Below are positions 1-6,628 of a stretch of DNA of 8,013 nt, one piece after another. Where the stretch lies: positions 1 to 8,013 of the forward strand of contig JAHWKS010000200.1 of assembly GCA_019347795.1 (NCBI GenBank). Direction: 5' to 3'. Each line of letters starts with the position of its first letter. Within the stretch, counting starts at the first letter, position 1. Made by a program: the position numbers and the translations under genes. The stretch is from Planctomycetota bacterium. Lineage in GTDB: Bacteria > Planctomycetota > Planctomycetia > Pirellulales > Pirellulaceae. Below the pieces are notes generated by a model. The model searched no databases, was not told the origin of the DNA, and saw only the letters and a program-made list of their open reading frames with translations.

Positions 1-92
<92 letters not shown>

Positions 93-109
93 TCCTCTCC
101 CGGTTAGCG

Positions 110-125
110 ACGGGGCTTGCCCCGT
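110..125 (+). promoter_or_regulatory. Short GC-rich stem-loop between groEL1 and groES
   Basis: ACGGGG (110-115) pairs perfectly with CCCCGT (120-125) around a CTTG tetraloop. The hairpin sits 18 nt after the groEL1 stop and is not followed by a U-run, so it is not a standard terminator. An mRNA processing or 3'-end stabilising element separating the groEL1 and groES messages is one reading. It does not match the CIRCE operator (TTAGCACTC-N9-GAGTGCTAA). Confidence 0.4.
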
Positions 126-130
126 GCGGA

Positions 131-207
131 AACAACTTTCGCAATCACACATTCAACATGTTAAACACTCAAACACCTCAAACATATTCACAAGGAAACG
201 TCGAAAC
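131..207 (+). promoter_or_regulatory. A/C-rich, G-poor groES leader with Shine-Dalgarno
   Basis: Between the hairpin and groES the DNA changes sharply from GC-rich to A/C-rich, with very few G residues before 194. It contains three loose repeats of the form AAACA..TC (163-170, 171-179, 180-189) and an AACATGTT palindrome (155-162). AAGGAA at 192-197, 10 nt before ATG 208, is a good ribosome binding site and decides the groES start. Such a leader would be largely unstructured, which suits high translation. I see no clear promoter in it, so groES may be co-transcribed with groEL1. Confidence 0.55.
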
Positions 208-504
208 ATGGCAACCAAACTTCGCCCCCTGGATGATCGCGTGGTGGTCGAGCCGCTCGAGGCCGAGGAAGTGACCGCCGGCGGGATTGTGCTTCCCGAC
301 GCCGCCAAAGAGAAGCCGCAGCGCGGCAAGGTGATCGCCATCGGCCCGGGCAAGCTGCTCGATAACGGCGCCCGCGGGACGCTCTCGATCTCCGTCGGCG
401 ACGAAGTGATCTTCGGCAAGTGGGGCGGCACGGAGATCGAAGTAGACGGCGACGAGATCAAGATTCTTCGCGAAAGCGACATTCTGGCGAAGGTGGTGGG
501 GTGA
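208..504 (+). CDS. groES: Co-chaperonin GroES
   Basis: The 98-residue product is the usual length for GroES, the heptameric lid that caps a GroEL ring in the cytoplasm and closes the folding chamber in an ATP-dependent cycle. The N-terminus [14 protein letters not shown] is the family signature. The mobile loop that docks onto the GroEL apical domain is at about residues 17-33, with the hydrophobic GGIVLP motif intact. The roof-loop region and the closing [11 protein letters not shown] strand are also present. ATG 208 was chosen because AAGGAA lies 10 nt upstream and the family starts here. An in-frame GTG at 124 would add 28 basic, unconserved residues and is rejected. The gene lies 115 nt after groEL1 and 162 nt before groEL2, so this lid probably serves both chaperonins. 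Confidence 0.97.
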   Translation: MATKLRPLDDRVVVEPLEAEEVTAGGIVLPDAAKEKPQRGKVIAIGPGKLLDNGARGTLSISVGDEVIFGKWGGTEIEVDGDEIKILRESDILAKVVG

Positions 505-528
505 CTAAAGTCGCTTCGCGTGCGCAAA

Positions 529-607
529 TAGCCGGAGACCAACGCGTCTCCGGTCGCCGACGCGAGCAACAACGCCGCAATACCGGAGACGCGTTGGTCT
601 CCGGCTA
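529..607 (+). repeat. 79-bp element with perfect 26-bp inverted arms
   Basis: Positions 529-554 are the exact reverse complement of 582-607, with a 27-nt spacer at 555-581. Each arm is itself palindromic: CCGGAGAC (532-539) and GTCTCCGG (546-553) pair around a 6-nt loop, and the right arm does the same at 583-590 and 597-604. The element begins and ends with TA. As RNA it could form one long 26-bp hairpin or two small ones. It lies in the groES-groEL2 gap, 25 nt after the groES stop and 59 nt before the groEL2 start. It resembles a REP/BIME-type intergenic repeat or a very small inverted-repeat transposable element. It might also lower read-through into groEL2. Which applies is inference. Confidence 0.9.
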
Positions 608-652
608 ATTCCCACGCTTCGATTGAACGAATAACGCAACTCAAATCACCAT

Positions 653-657
653 AAGGA
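653..657 (+). promoter_or_regulatory. Ribosome binding site deciding the GTG start of groEL2
   Basis: AAGGA lies 9 nt before GTG 667. It supports the GTG start, which also gives the expected (M)AKQLLF GroEL N-terminus. Confidence 0.75.
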
Positions 658-666
658 CCTTTTAAC

Positions 667-2286
667 GTGGCCAAACAATTGCTCTTTCAGGATCACGCCC
701 GCAGCAAGCTGCTGGAAGGCGTGAATAAGCTGGCCAACGCCGTAGCGGTGACCATGGGCCCGACGGGGCGGAACGTGATCATCGCTAAGTCGTTCGGCGG
801 CCCGAAGGTGACCAAGGACGGCGTCTCGGTGGCCAAGGAAATTGAGCTGGAAGACCGCTTTGAGAACATGGGCGCCAAGCTCGTGGTCGAAGTTGCCCAG
901 AAGACTTCCGACATCGCCGGCGACGGCACCACCACCGCCACGGTGTTGGCCCGCGAGATTTACAAGGAAGGGCTGCGGAACATCGTGGCCGGCAGCAACC
1001 CGGCGGCCCTTCGCCGCGGCATCGAGCAGGCGGTCGAGGCGGTCGAGGCGAAGCTGGCCGACATGGCCCGCCCCGTCTCCAGCCCCGAGGAGGTGACCCA
1101 GGTCGGCGCCATCAGCGCCAACAACAACCGGGCGGTGGGCGAGATGCTCTCCGAGGCCCTGCAGAAGGTCGGCAAGCACGGCGTGATCACCCTCGAGGAA
1201 GGCAAGACCACGCAGACGGAAGTCAAATACGTGGACGGCATGCAGTTCGACAAGGGCTTCATCTCCCCTTACTTCATCAACCGCCCGGCGGAGATGGATT
1301 GCTTCCTGGAGGACTGCTACATCCTTCTGCACGAGAAGAAGATCAGCAACCTCCGCGACCTGATCCCGCTGTTGGAGCAGACCAGCCAGACCGGCAAGCC
1401 GCTGTTGCTCGTGGCCGAAGACGTGGACGGCGACGCCTTGACGCTCCTGGTGGTGAACAAGCTCCGCGGTTTGCTCAACGTGTGCGCGGTGAAGGCCCCC
1501 GGCTTCGGCGATCGCCGCAAAGCGATGCTGGGCGATATGGCCGTGCTCACCGGCGGCACGCTCATCAGCGAAGACCTCGGGATCAAGCTGGAGAACGTCA
1601 CGCTGGAGCATCTCGGCCGGGCCGGACAGGTGACGGTGGACAAGAACGCCACCACGATCGTCGAGGGCGCCGGCGACAAGAAGGAGATCGAGAAGCGCGT
1701 CGCCCAGCTCAATCGCCAGATCGAGCAGAGCGACAGCGAGTACGACAAGGAGAAGTTCCAGGAGCGCGTCGCCAAGCTCTCCGGCGGCGTGGCGGTGATC
1801 TCGGTCGGCGCCGAGACCGAGACCGACATGAAGCAGGAGAAGGATCTTGTGGAAGACGCCCTGCACGCCACGCGTGCGGCGGTCGAAGAGGGAATTCTGA
1901 CCGGCGGCGGCGTGGCGCTTCTGCGATGCCAGCCGGCGGTCGATAAGGTGATCAAGTCGCTGGAAGGGGATGAGCGGATCGGCGCCCAGATCGTCCGCCG
2001 GGCGCTGGAGTCCCCCCTGCGGCAGATCGCCAACAACTGCGGCCGGGACGGCGCCGTGGTGGCCGACGAGGTGCGCGACCAGGCCGAGAACATCGGCTAC
2101 GACGCCAACACCGGCGAGTACGTGGACATGTACAAGGCCGGCATCAGCGACCCGGTGAAGGTGGTTCGCACCGCGCTCTCCAACGCGGCCAGCATCTCGG
2201 CCTTGCTGCTCACGACCGAGACGATGGTCACGAACCTGGAGCAGGAAGACAAAGACAAGCGGCGCGTCGAAGGGGCGGTTCGCTAG
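667..2286 (+). CDS. groEL: Chaperonin GroEL, second copy without GGM tail
   Basis: This complete 539-residue Cpn60 would form a tetradecameric double ring in the cytoplasm and fold captured proteins by ATP hydrolysis with GroES. The nucleotide site is intact: GPTGRN (about 31-36), Asp51 in TKDGVSV, Asp86 in [10 protein letters not shown] and Asp397 in [15 protein letters not shown], matching E. coli Asp52, Asp87 and Asp398. The apical region keeps SPYFIN (200-205), [10 protein letters not shown] (244-253) and [13 protein letters not shown] (276-288), so substrate and GroES binding look preserved. The start is GTG with AAGGA upstream. The protein ends in a charged stretch, [15 protein letters not shown], and lacks the Gly-Gly-Met tail carried by the upstream copy, a clear difference between the paralogues. 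A likely terminator follows. Identification is certain; specialisation for particular clients or conditions is inferred. Confidence 0.97.
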   Translation: MAKQLLFQDHARSKLLEGVNKLANAVAVTMGPTGRNVIIAKSFGGPKVTKDGVSVAKEIELEDRFENMGAKLVVEVAQKTSDIAGDGTTTATVLAREIYKEGLRNIVAGSNPAALRRGIEQAVEAVEAKLADMARPVSSPEEVTQVGAISANNNRAVGEMLSEALQKVGKHGVITLEEGKTTQTEVKYVDGMQFDKGFISPYFINRPAEMDCFLEDCYILLHEKKISNLRDLIPLLEQTSQTGKPLLLVAEDVDGDALTLLVVNKLRGLLNVCAVKAPGFGDRRKAMLGDMAVLTGGTLISEDLGIKLENVTLEHLGRAGQVTVDKNATTIVEGAGDKKEIEKRVAQLNRQIEQSDSEYDKEKFQERVAKLSGGVAVISVGAETETDMKQEKDLVEDALHATRAAVEEGILTGGGVALLRCQPAVDKVIKSLEGDERIGAQIVRRALESPLRQIANNCGRDGAVVADEVRDQAENIGYDANTGEYVDMYKAGISDPVKVVRTALSNAASISALLLTTETMVTNLEQEDKDKRRVEGAVR

Positions 2287-2318
2287 TCCCGCCGGCTCGC
2301 TGATTACCATAGCTCCCC

Positions 2319-2364
2319 GGGCGCGCCGGACCGCAAGATCCGCCGCGCCCGTGTTGTTGTTGTG
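2319..2364 (+). terminator. Probable rho-independent terminator after groEL2
   Basis: GGGCGCGCCGGA (2319-2330) pairs with TCCGCCGCGCCC (2339-2350), giving 11 base pairs, one C-C mismatch and an 8-nt loop. A T/G-rich tract, GTGTTGTTGTTGTG, follows at 2351-2364. The tract is not a pure T-run, so termination may be partial. It begins 33 nt after the groEL2 stop, where the chaperonin message would be expected to end, and agrees with a separate promoter before dnaJ. Confidence 0.6.
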
Positions 2365-2366
2365 AA

Positions 2367-2415
2367 GCTCCCGACTGCCGAGCGGAACTCGGCGCGCGTG
2401 GCGCGGCGCCGGGAG
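2367..2415 (+). other. GC-rich palindromic stretch in groEL2-dnaJ gap
   Basis: GCCGAG (2377-2382) pairs with CTCGGC (2388-2393) around a 5-nt loop. An outer pair, CTCCCG (2368-2373) and CGGGAG (2410-2415), could close over it. No coding signal was seen here. It may be a second structured 3' element behind the terminator. Confidence 0.4.
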
Positions 2416-2419
2416 TTCG

Positions 2420-2495
2420 GTCAGGAGTCAGGGGTCAGGAGTCAGTGGCTCCGAACCAATCAGCGATTCGTGCCCCCTGACTCCTGACCCCTGAC
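2420..2495 (+). repeat. GTCAGGR heptamer repeats arranged as an inverted repeat
   Basis: Positions 2420-2445 hold 3.7 copies of the heptamer GTCAGGR (GTCAGGA, GTCAGGG, GTCAGGA, GTCAG). The complementary heptamers CTGACTC, CTGACCC and CTGACCG lie at 2477-2497. The overlap gives a perfect 19-bp inverted repeat, 2427-2445 against 2477-2495, with a 31-nt loop. No coding frame is evident. This looks like a short-sequence intergenic repeat family rather than a gene-specific operator. Confidence 0.85.
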
Positions 2496-2562
2496 CGGCC
2501 CCGTCACCTGCAGTCCGTAGCGCCGCCCCCTGACCGGCGCCGTCATCTGCAGTCCGTCGCGC
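2488..2562 (+). repeat. Direct duplication, 39-bp period, just before dnaJ
   Basis: Positions 2488-2523 and 2527-2562 are 36-bp copies differing at three sites (2500/2539, 2507/2546, 2519/2558), separated by 3 bp. Both contain CCCCTGACCGG and CTGCAGTCCGT. The first copy overlaps the right arm of the heptamer inverted repeat, and the second ends 1 bp before the TATAAT box. Doubled binding sites for a regulator or a plain replication duplication are both possible. Confidence 0.85.
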
Positions 2563-2563
2563 G

Positions 2564-2569
2564 TATAAT
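2564..2569 (+). promoter_or_regulatory. Perfect TATAAT -10 box for dnaJ
   Basis: TATAAT stands out in strongly GC-rich DNA 34 nt before the preferred dnaJ start. No good TTGACA-like -35 lies 16-18 nt upstream (the region reads CCGTCATC), so an activator may be needed or the box may be used differently. A transcript would start near 2576, about 27 nt before ATG 2603 but only about 9 nt before ATG 2585. Confidence 0.6.
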
Positions 2570-2602
2570 TCAACGACCGCCTCAATGCCCGCATCGCCCA
2601 CA

Positions 2603-3760
2603 ATGGAAAAACGCGATTACTACGAAGTGCTCGGCGTGGCGCGGACCGCCACGCAGGCCGAGATCGCCGCGGCGTATCGCAAGCGGGCCATCAAGTACCA
2701 TCCCGATCACACCAAAGAAGAAGGGGCGGCCGAGAAGTTTAAGGAGTGCGCAGAGGCGTTCGAGATTCTCAACGACGCGCAGAAACGGGCCATCTACGAT
2801 CAGTACGGCCACGCGGGCTTGCAGCGGGCCGGCGCGGGGCCGCAGTATCACGACGTCGAGGATATCTTCGACGCCTTCAGCGACTTCTTCGGCGGCGGCG
2901 TTTTCGGCGATGTTTTCGGCGGCGGGCGAAGGCGCGGTCGGCGCGTTCGCCGCGGGGCCGACGTTCGCTGCGACGTGACGCTCAACCTGGAGGAGGCGGC
3001 ATTCGGCGTCCAGAAGACGGTCGAGTTCGATCGTAATGAGCCGTGCGGCGAATGCGGCGGATCAGGAAGCGCTCCCGGATCCCAGCCGCAGCAATGCCCC
3101 CGCTGTCACGGCCATGGGCAGATCGTGCAGTCGGCCGGCATATTGCGCGTGCAGACAACCTGTCCCCAGTGCAGCGGCGCAGGCGTAGTCGTCACCGATC
3201 CCTGCCGCAACTGCCGGGGACGCGGCGCGGTGTCGGTGCGGCGGAAGATGGATGTCGCGATTCCCGCCGGCGTCGATGACGGCATGCAGGTGCGGCTGGG
3301 CGGCGAAGGAGAGCCCAGCCAAAGCGGCGGACCGCCCGGCGACTGCTACTGCTTCGTCCATGTCCGTCCGCACTCGCTCTTCCAGCGCGACGGCGTGCAC
3401 CTGATCCTTCGCCTTCCGATCACCTATAGCCAGGCGGCGTTGGGCGCCGCGGTCGAGACGCCCACGCTCCGCGGACGCGAGGAGATTGAGATTCCCGCCG
3501 GCACGCAGTCGGGCGAGGTGTTCCGCCTGCGAGGCAAAGGCGTCCCCGACCCGCGCGGCGGCCGCACGGGCGACCTGCTCGTGCAGACGTACATCGAGGT
3601 CCCCAAGAAACTGTCCAAAAGCCAGCAGGAGGTGCTTCGCAAGCTGGCCGAGCTCGAGCACGCCGAGGTGGCCCCCGAGCGAAAGAGCTTTCTGGAGAAG
3701 ATTCGCGAGTACTTCACGAGCCGCGAGGAGGACGCCTCCGCCCGTGGCGAAGATTCATAA
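2603..3760 (+). CDS. dnaJ: Chaperone DnaJ (Hsp40)
   Basis: This complete type I DnaJ has 385 residues, near the usual 370-390. It delivers unfolded proteins to DnaK and stimulates DnaK's ATPase in the cytoplasm. The J-domain occupies about residues 4-70 with HPD at 33-35 (here HPDHT rather than the commoner HPDKN). A Gly/Phe-rich linker follows at about 72-108 (FFGGGVFGDVFGGG). All four CxxCxGxG zinc motifs are intact: CGECGGSG at 148, CPRCHGHG at 165, CPQCSGAG at 187 and CRNCRGRG at 201. The two substrate-binding beta-domains and the C-terminal dimerisation segment follow. ATG 2603 (MEKRDYYEVLG) fits the family; ATG 2585 would add MPASPT. Neither start has a Shine-Dalgarno. grpE follows after 12 nt, so the two are surely co-transcribed. 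Confidence 0.96.
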   Translation: MEKRDYYEVLGVARTATQAEIAAAYRKRAIKYHPDHTKEEGAAEKFKECAEAFEILNDAQKRAIYDQYGHAGLQRAGAGPQYHDVEDIFDAFSDFFGGGVFGDVFGGGRRRGRRVRRGADVRCDVTLNLEEAAFGVQKTVEFDRNEPCGECGGSGSAPGSQPQQCPRCHGHGQIVQSAGILRVQTTCPQCSGAGVVVTDPCRNCRGRGAVSVRRKMDVAIPAGVDDGMQVRLGGEGEPSQSGGPPGDCYCFVHVRPHSLFQRDGVHLILRLPITYSQAALGAAVETPTLRGREEIEIPAGTQSGEVFRLRGKGVPDPRGGRTGDLLVQTYIEVPKKLSKSQQEVLRKLAELEHAEVAPERKSFLEKIREYFTSREEDASARGEDS

Positions 3761-3772
3761 CCGAACGTCATC

Positions 3773-4345
3773 ATGGAACCTCAAGATAAGCACGAACCAG
3801 AGACGCAATCGTCGCAGTCGCCTCCCTCGCCGAATGGCGGCTCGGCCGAGACCGCCACGGCGCCCGATACGCAAGAGCTGGAGCGGCTTCAGGCCGATTT
3901 GAACGAAGCCCAAGCGCAGATGCTGCGGGCGCAGGCGGAGCTGGACAACTTCCGCAAGCGGATCCGGCGGGATATGGAGGAGGAGCGCCGCTTCGCCGCC
4001 GCCCCGCTGCTGCGCGACCTGTTCCCCGCGCTGGACAACCTGGAGCGAGCCGTCGAAGCGGCCGGCAAAAATGAAGGCGCCGCGGGTCTGGTTGACGGCG
4101 TGATAATGGTCGTCCAACAGATCGGCCAAATCTTGGAGCAGCACGGCTGCCGCCGCATCCCCGCCAAGGGGGAAGCGTTCGATCCGCACGTGCACGAGGC
4201 GATCACGCAGCAGCCTAGCGACGAGCATCCGGCCGGCGTCGTGATGCTGGAAACCCGCAGCGGCTATCAACTCCACGACCGCGTCCTTCGCCCCGCCCAA
4301 GTCATCATTTCTTCCGGGCCGCCGCGTCCGCAAGAAGAAACCTAA
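3773..4345 (+). CDS. grpE: Nucleotide exchange factor GrpE
   Basis: The product has 190 residues, typical for GrpE, the homodimeric factor that releases ADP from DnaK and often acts as a thermosensor. Residues 1-33 are polar and probably disordered. Residues 34-75 form the long dimerising helix, with RAQAELDNFRKR at 52-63. LLRDLFPALDNLERA (79-93) is the four-helix bundle signature. FDPHVHEA (136-143) and SGYQLHDRVLRPAQVIIS (163-180) form the conserved beta-wing that contacts DnaK. No Shine-Dalgarno precedes ATG 3773, so translation may be coupled to dnaJ 12 nt upstream. The codons for LHDRVLRPAQVIIS and the next few residues are repeated immediately after the stop. dnaK is not in the window. 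Confidence 0.96.
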   Translation: MEPQDKHEPETQSSQSPPSPNGGSAETATAPDTQELERLQADLNEAQAQMLRAQAELDNFRKRIRRDMEEERRFAAAPLLRDLFPALDNLERAVEAAGKNEGAAGLVDGVIMVVQQIGQILEQHGCRRIPAKGEAFDPHVHEAITQQPSDEHPAGVVMLETRSGYQLHDRVLRPAQVIISSGPPRPQEET

Positions 4346-4395
4346 CTCCACGACCGCGTCCTTCGCCCGGCCCAAGTCATCATCTCCACCGGACC
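4269..4395 (+). repeat. Duplicated grpE 3' end beyond the stop codon
   Basis: Positions 4269-4320, inside grpE, recur at 4344-4395 with five differences in 52 bp. The offset is exactly 75 bp, so the second copy keeps the grpE reading frame and would read LHDRVLRPAQVIISTGP, but it lies after the TAA at 4343-4345. Four of the five differences are silent in that frame; the fifth is Ser to Thr. The second copy fills most of the 87-bp gap to the converging ribE gene. It is a remnant, not an expressed gene. The 87-bp gap shows no clear terminator. Confidence 0.88.
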
Positions 4396-4432
4396 GCTCC
4401 CGCAGCCGAGGACCATGGCGAGCGGAGCGACT

Positions 4433-5029
4433 TCAACTGCGGTTGCCGCGGAGCTGTTGCTCGACGTACTTCGCCAGGAGATCGGTTTCCAGGTTCACGG
4501 CGTCCCCTTCCTTCAGCCCGCCGAGCGTGGTGACCTCGAGCGTGTGCGGGATCAGCGCGACGCTGAATCGCTCCGCCTCGACCGCCACCAGCGTCAGGCT
4601 TACCCCGTCCACGGCGATCGAGCCTTTGCTCGCCATCTGCCGCGTCAGGCGAGCGGGAACGCGGAACCACAGCGTCGCCCAGCCTCCCTCGTCCGTGCGG
4701 CGGTCGAGCCGGCCCAGAGCGTCGATGTGTCCCGTGACGAAGTGCCCTCCTAGCGAATCACCCACCTTCAGGGAACGCTCCAGGTTCACCTGCCGGCCGG
4801 GCGCCAGCGATCCGAGGTTCGTCCGGGAAAGTGTCTCGCTCCCCGCCTCGAACTCCGCCAGCCCTTCCGAGGCGGACACCACGGTGAGACAGCAACCGTT
4901 GATCGCGATGCTGTCCCCCACCTGAGCGTCTCGCAGCACGACGTCCTGCCGCACCGCAAGCCGCACCCCCGGCGGCGCCGGATGCACATGCTCAACAACG
5001 CCCATCGCTTCCACGAGTCCGGTGAACAT
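4433..5029 (-). CDS. ribE: Riboflavin synthase, alpha chain
   Basis: This 198-residue enzyme converts two molecules of 6,7-dimethyl-8-ribityllumazine to riboflavin and a pyrimidinedione, the last step of vitamin B2 synthesis, as a cytoplasmic trimer. The N-terminus MFTGLVE is the family hallmark and fixes the start at 5029. The two lumazine-binding repeats are both visible: VGDSIAINGCCLTVV (38-51) in the first, and GGHFVTGHIDALG (94-106), KGSIAVDGVSLTLV (135-148) and the PHTLE motif (161-165) in the second. E. coli's enzyme is slightly longer (213). The gene starts 5 nt after the nth stop, so it is translated from the nth message, perhaps by coupling, with only a weak AG-rich stretch as binding site. 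It converges on grpE. No FMN riboswitch or other rib gene was seen. Confidence 0.96.
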   Translation of the reverse strand: MFTGLVEAMGVVEHVHPAPPGVRLAVRQDVVLRDAQVGDSIAINGCCLTVVSASEGLAEFEAGSETLSRTNLGSLAPGRQVNLERSLKVGDSLGGHFVTGHIDALGRLDRRTDEGGWATLWFRVPARLTRQMASKGSIAVDGVSLTLVAVEAERFSVALIPHTLEVTTLGGLKEGDAVNLETDLLAKYVEQQLRGNRS

Positions 5030-5034
5030 AGTGC

Positions 5035-5685
5035 CTAACTCGTCGCTACGCCGATCCTCGGACAAAATCTCTTCATCGAGCACTCGTCGCACTTCGGCTT
5101 GCGGGCGATGCAGATTCTGCGGCCGTGATGGATCAGCCGGTGCGAGAAGTCGATCCATTCTTTCTTGGGCACGAGCTCCATCAGTTCCCGCTCGATCTTC
5201 ACCGCGTCTTTCTCCTGCGTCAGCCCGAGCCGCCGCGTGATGCGGGCGACGTGCGTATCGACCACTACGCCCGAGGGAATCCCGAAGGCGGTTCCCAGCA
5301 CCACGTTCGCCGTCTTGCGTCCCACGCCCGGCAACGCCACCAGCGACTCCAGGTCCTGCGGGACCTCGCCGCCGTGCAGCTCCATCAGCTTTTGGCAGCA
5401 GGCCTTAATCGCCTTGGCCTTGTTGCGGAAAAACCCCGTTGGTTTAATGGCCTTCTCCAATTGCGGCAAATCGACCTCGGCAAACTCGGCGGCCGTGGGG
5501 TATTCTTGAAAGAGGGTCCGGGTGACGATGTTCACCTGCTTGTCGGTGCACTGGGCCGAGAGGATCGTCGCCACCAGCAGTTGCACCGGCGTTGCAAACT
5601 CCAAGGCGCACGTGACGTCGGGGTAATCCTTCGCCAACGCCCGGACGGCCTTGCGGGCTTGCGATTTGGTCGGAGAGACGGGCAT
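5035..5685 (-). CDS. nth: Endonuclease III (DNA glycosylase/AP lyase)
   Basis: The 216-residue product (E. coli Nth has 211) removes oxidised pyrimidines from DNA and nicks the abasic site in base excision repair. The helix-hairpin-helix motif LPGVGRKTANVVL (118-130) carries the catalytic Lys124, and VVDTHVARI (141-149) carries the catalytic Asp143. A [4Fe-4S] site is complete at Cys192, Cys199, Cys202 and Cys208 with the classical C-x6-C-x2-C-x5-C spacing. ATG 5685 (MPVSPTKSQARK) matches the family length. The open frame continues upstream to an ATG at 5796, but those 37 residues are unconserved in character and would overlap the divergent gene at 5795, so the longer start is rejected. No clear Shine-Dalgarno or promoter was found upstream. 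ribE follows 5 nt downstream. Confidence 0.96.
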   Translation of the reverse strand: MPVSPTKSQARKAVRALAKDYPDVTCALEFATPVQLLVATILSAQCTDKQVNIVTRTLFQEYPTAAEFAEVDLPQLEKAIKPTGFFRNKAKAIKACCQKLMELHGGEVPQDLESLVALPGVGRKTANVVLGTAFGIPSGVVVDTHVARITRRLGLTQEKDAVKIERELMELVPKKEWIDFSHRLIHHGRRICIARKPKCDECSMKRFCPRIGVATS

Positions 5686-5704
5686 AAACGGCTCTGATAA
5701 ACGA

Positions 5705-5733
5705 TTGACTTTGTCCCGCACGAGCGATAGATT
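5705..5733 (+). promoter_or_regulatory. Sigma70-type promoter for the Bax inhibitor-1 gene
   Basis: TTGACT (5705-5710) and TAGATT (5728-5733) are 17 nt apart, matching the consensus at 5 of 6 and 4 of 6 positions. It lies in the 109-bp gap between the divergent nth and the + strand gene at 5795. It predicts a leader of roughly 55 nt. Confidence 0.65.
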
Positions 5734-5780
5734 CAACACAGCACGCGTTGGGGGTGTGCAGCGTCCAACCTTTTCTTGAT

Positions 5781-5786
5781 GAGGGG
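5781..5786 (+). promoter_or_regulatory. Ribosome binding site of the Bax inhibitor-1 gene
   Basis: GAGGGG lies 8 nt before ATG 5795 and supports that start. It is part of a small GAGG-GGT-CCTC palindrome (5781-5791) that could weakly mask it. Confidence 0.6.
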
Positions 5787-5794
5787 TCCTCTCC

Positions 5795-6538
<744 letters not shown>

Positions 6539-6545
6539 CATTTCG

Positions 6546-6574
6546 TTGACCGGTTTTTTGGCGCGTCCTACAAT
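6546..6574 (+). promoter_or_regulatory. Strong sigma70-type promoter for the VWA gene
   Basis: TTGACC (6546-6551) and TACAAT (6569-6574) are separated by 17 nt, each matching consensus at 5 of 6 positions. The spacer contains a T6 run. This is the best promoter in the window. It would give a leader of about 48 nt starting near 6581. Confidence 0.75.
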
Positions 6575-6575
6575 C

Positions 6576-6628
6576 GAGGTAGGGGCCGATGGCGCCTCTG
6601 CCTCGCTTGTCTGGACTCGCCTTTTTTT
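6576..6628 (+). promoter_or_regulatory. Hairpin and T7 run before the VWA start codon
   Basis: GAGGTAGGGGC (6576-6586) can pair with GCCTCTGCCTC (6594-6604): nine Watson-Crick and two G-T pairs around a 7-nt loop. Seventeen nucleotides later a T7 run (6622-6628) directly abuts ATG 6629. There is no Shine-Dalgarno. The gap between stem and T-run is too long for a normal terminator, and the expected transcript start (about 6581) falls inside the left arm. An operator at DNA level is possible. Confidence 0.45.

Noticed and set aside
124..207. In-frame GTG start that would extend GroES by 28 residues
   Set aside because: The extension is basic and unlike any GroES, while AAGGAA sits 10 nt before ATG 208 where the family begins.
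93..207. CIRCE heat-shock operator before groES
   Set aside because: TTAGC occurs near 104 but the rest of TTAGCACTC-N9-GAGTGCTAA is absent; the true regulatory site, if any, would be before groEL1 outside the window.
646..2310. Long open frame on the - strand opposite groEL2
   Set aside because: It is the antisense shadow of a GC-rich gene; its translation is Leu/Gly/Val/His-rich with no recognisable domain, and groEL2 is certain.
2420..2562. CRISPR array from the repeats before dnaJ
   Set aside because: The units are 7 bp tandem repeats and one 36-bp duplication with a 3-bp gap; there are no regular unique spacers.
4415..4753. + strand open frame after grpE that might be a separate gene
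   Set aside because: It lies antisense to ribE, whose lumazine-binding motifs are clear, and only its upstream part resembles the duplicated grpE tail.
6576..6628. Rho-independent terminator for the Bax inhibitor-1 gene
   Set aside because: The T-run is 17 nt from the stem and the hairpin lies downstream of a strong promoter, so it belongs to the next gene's upstream region.
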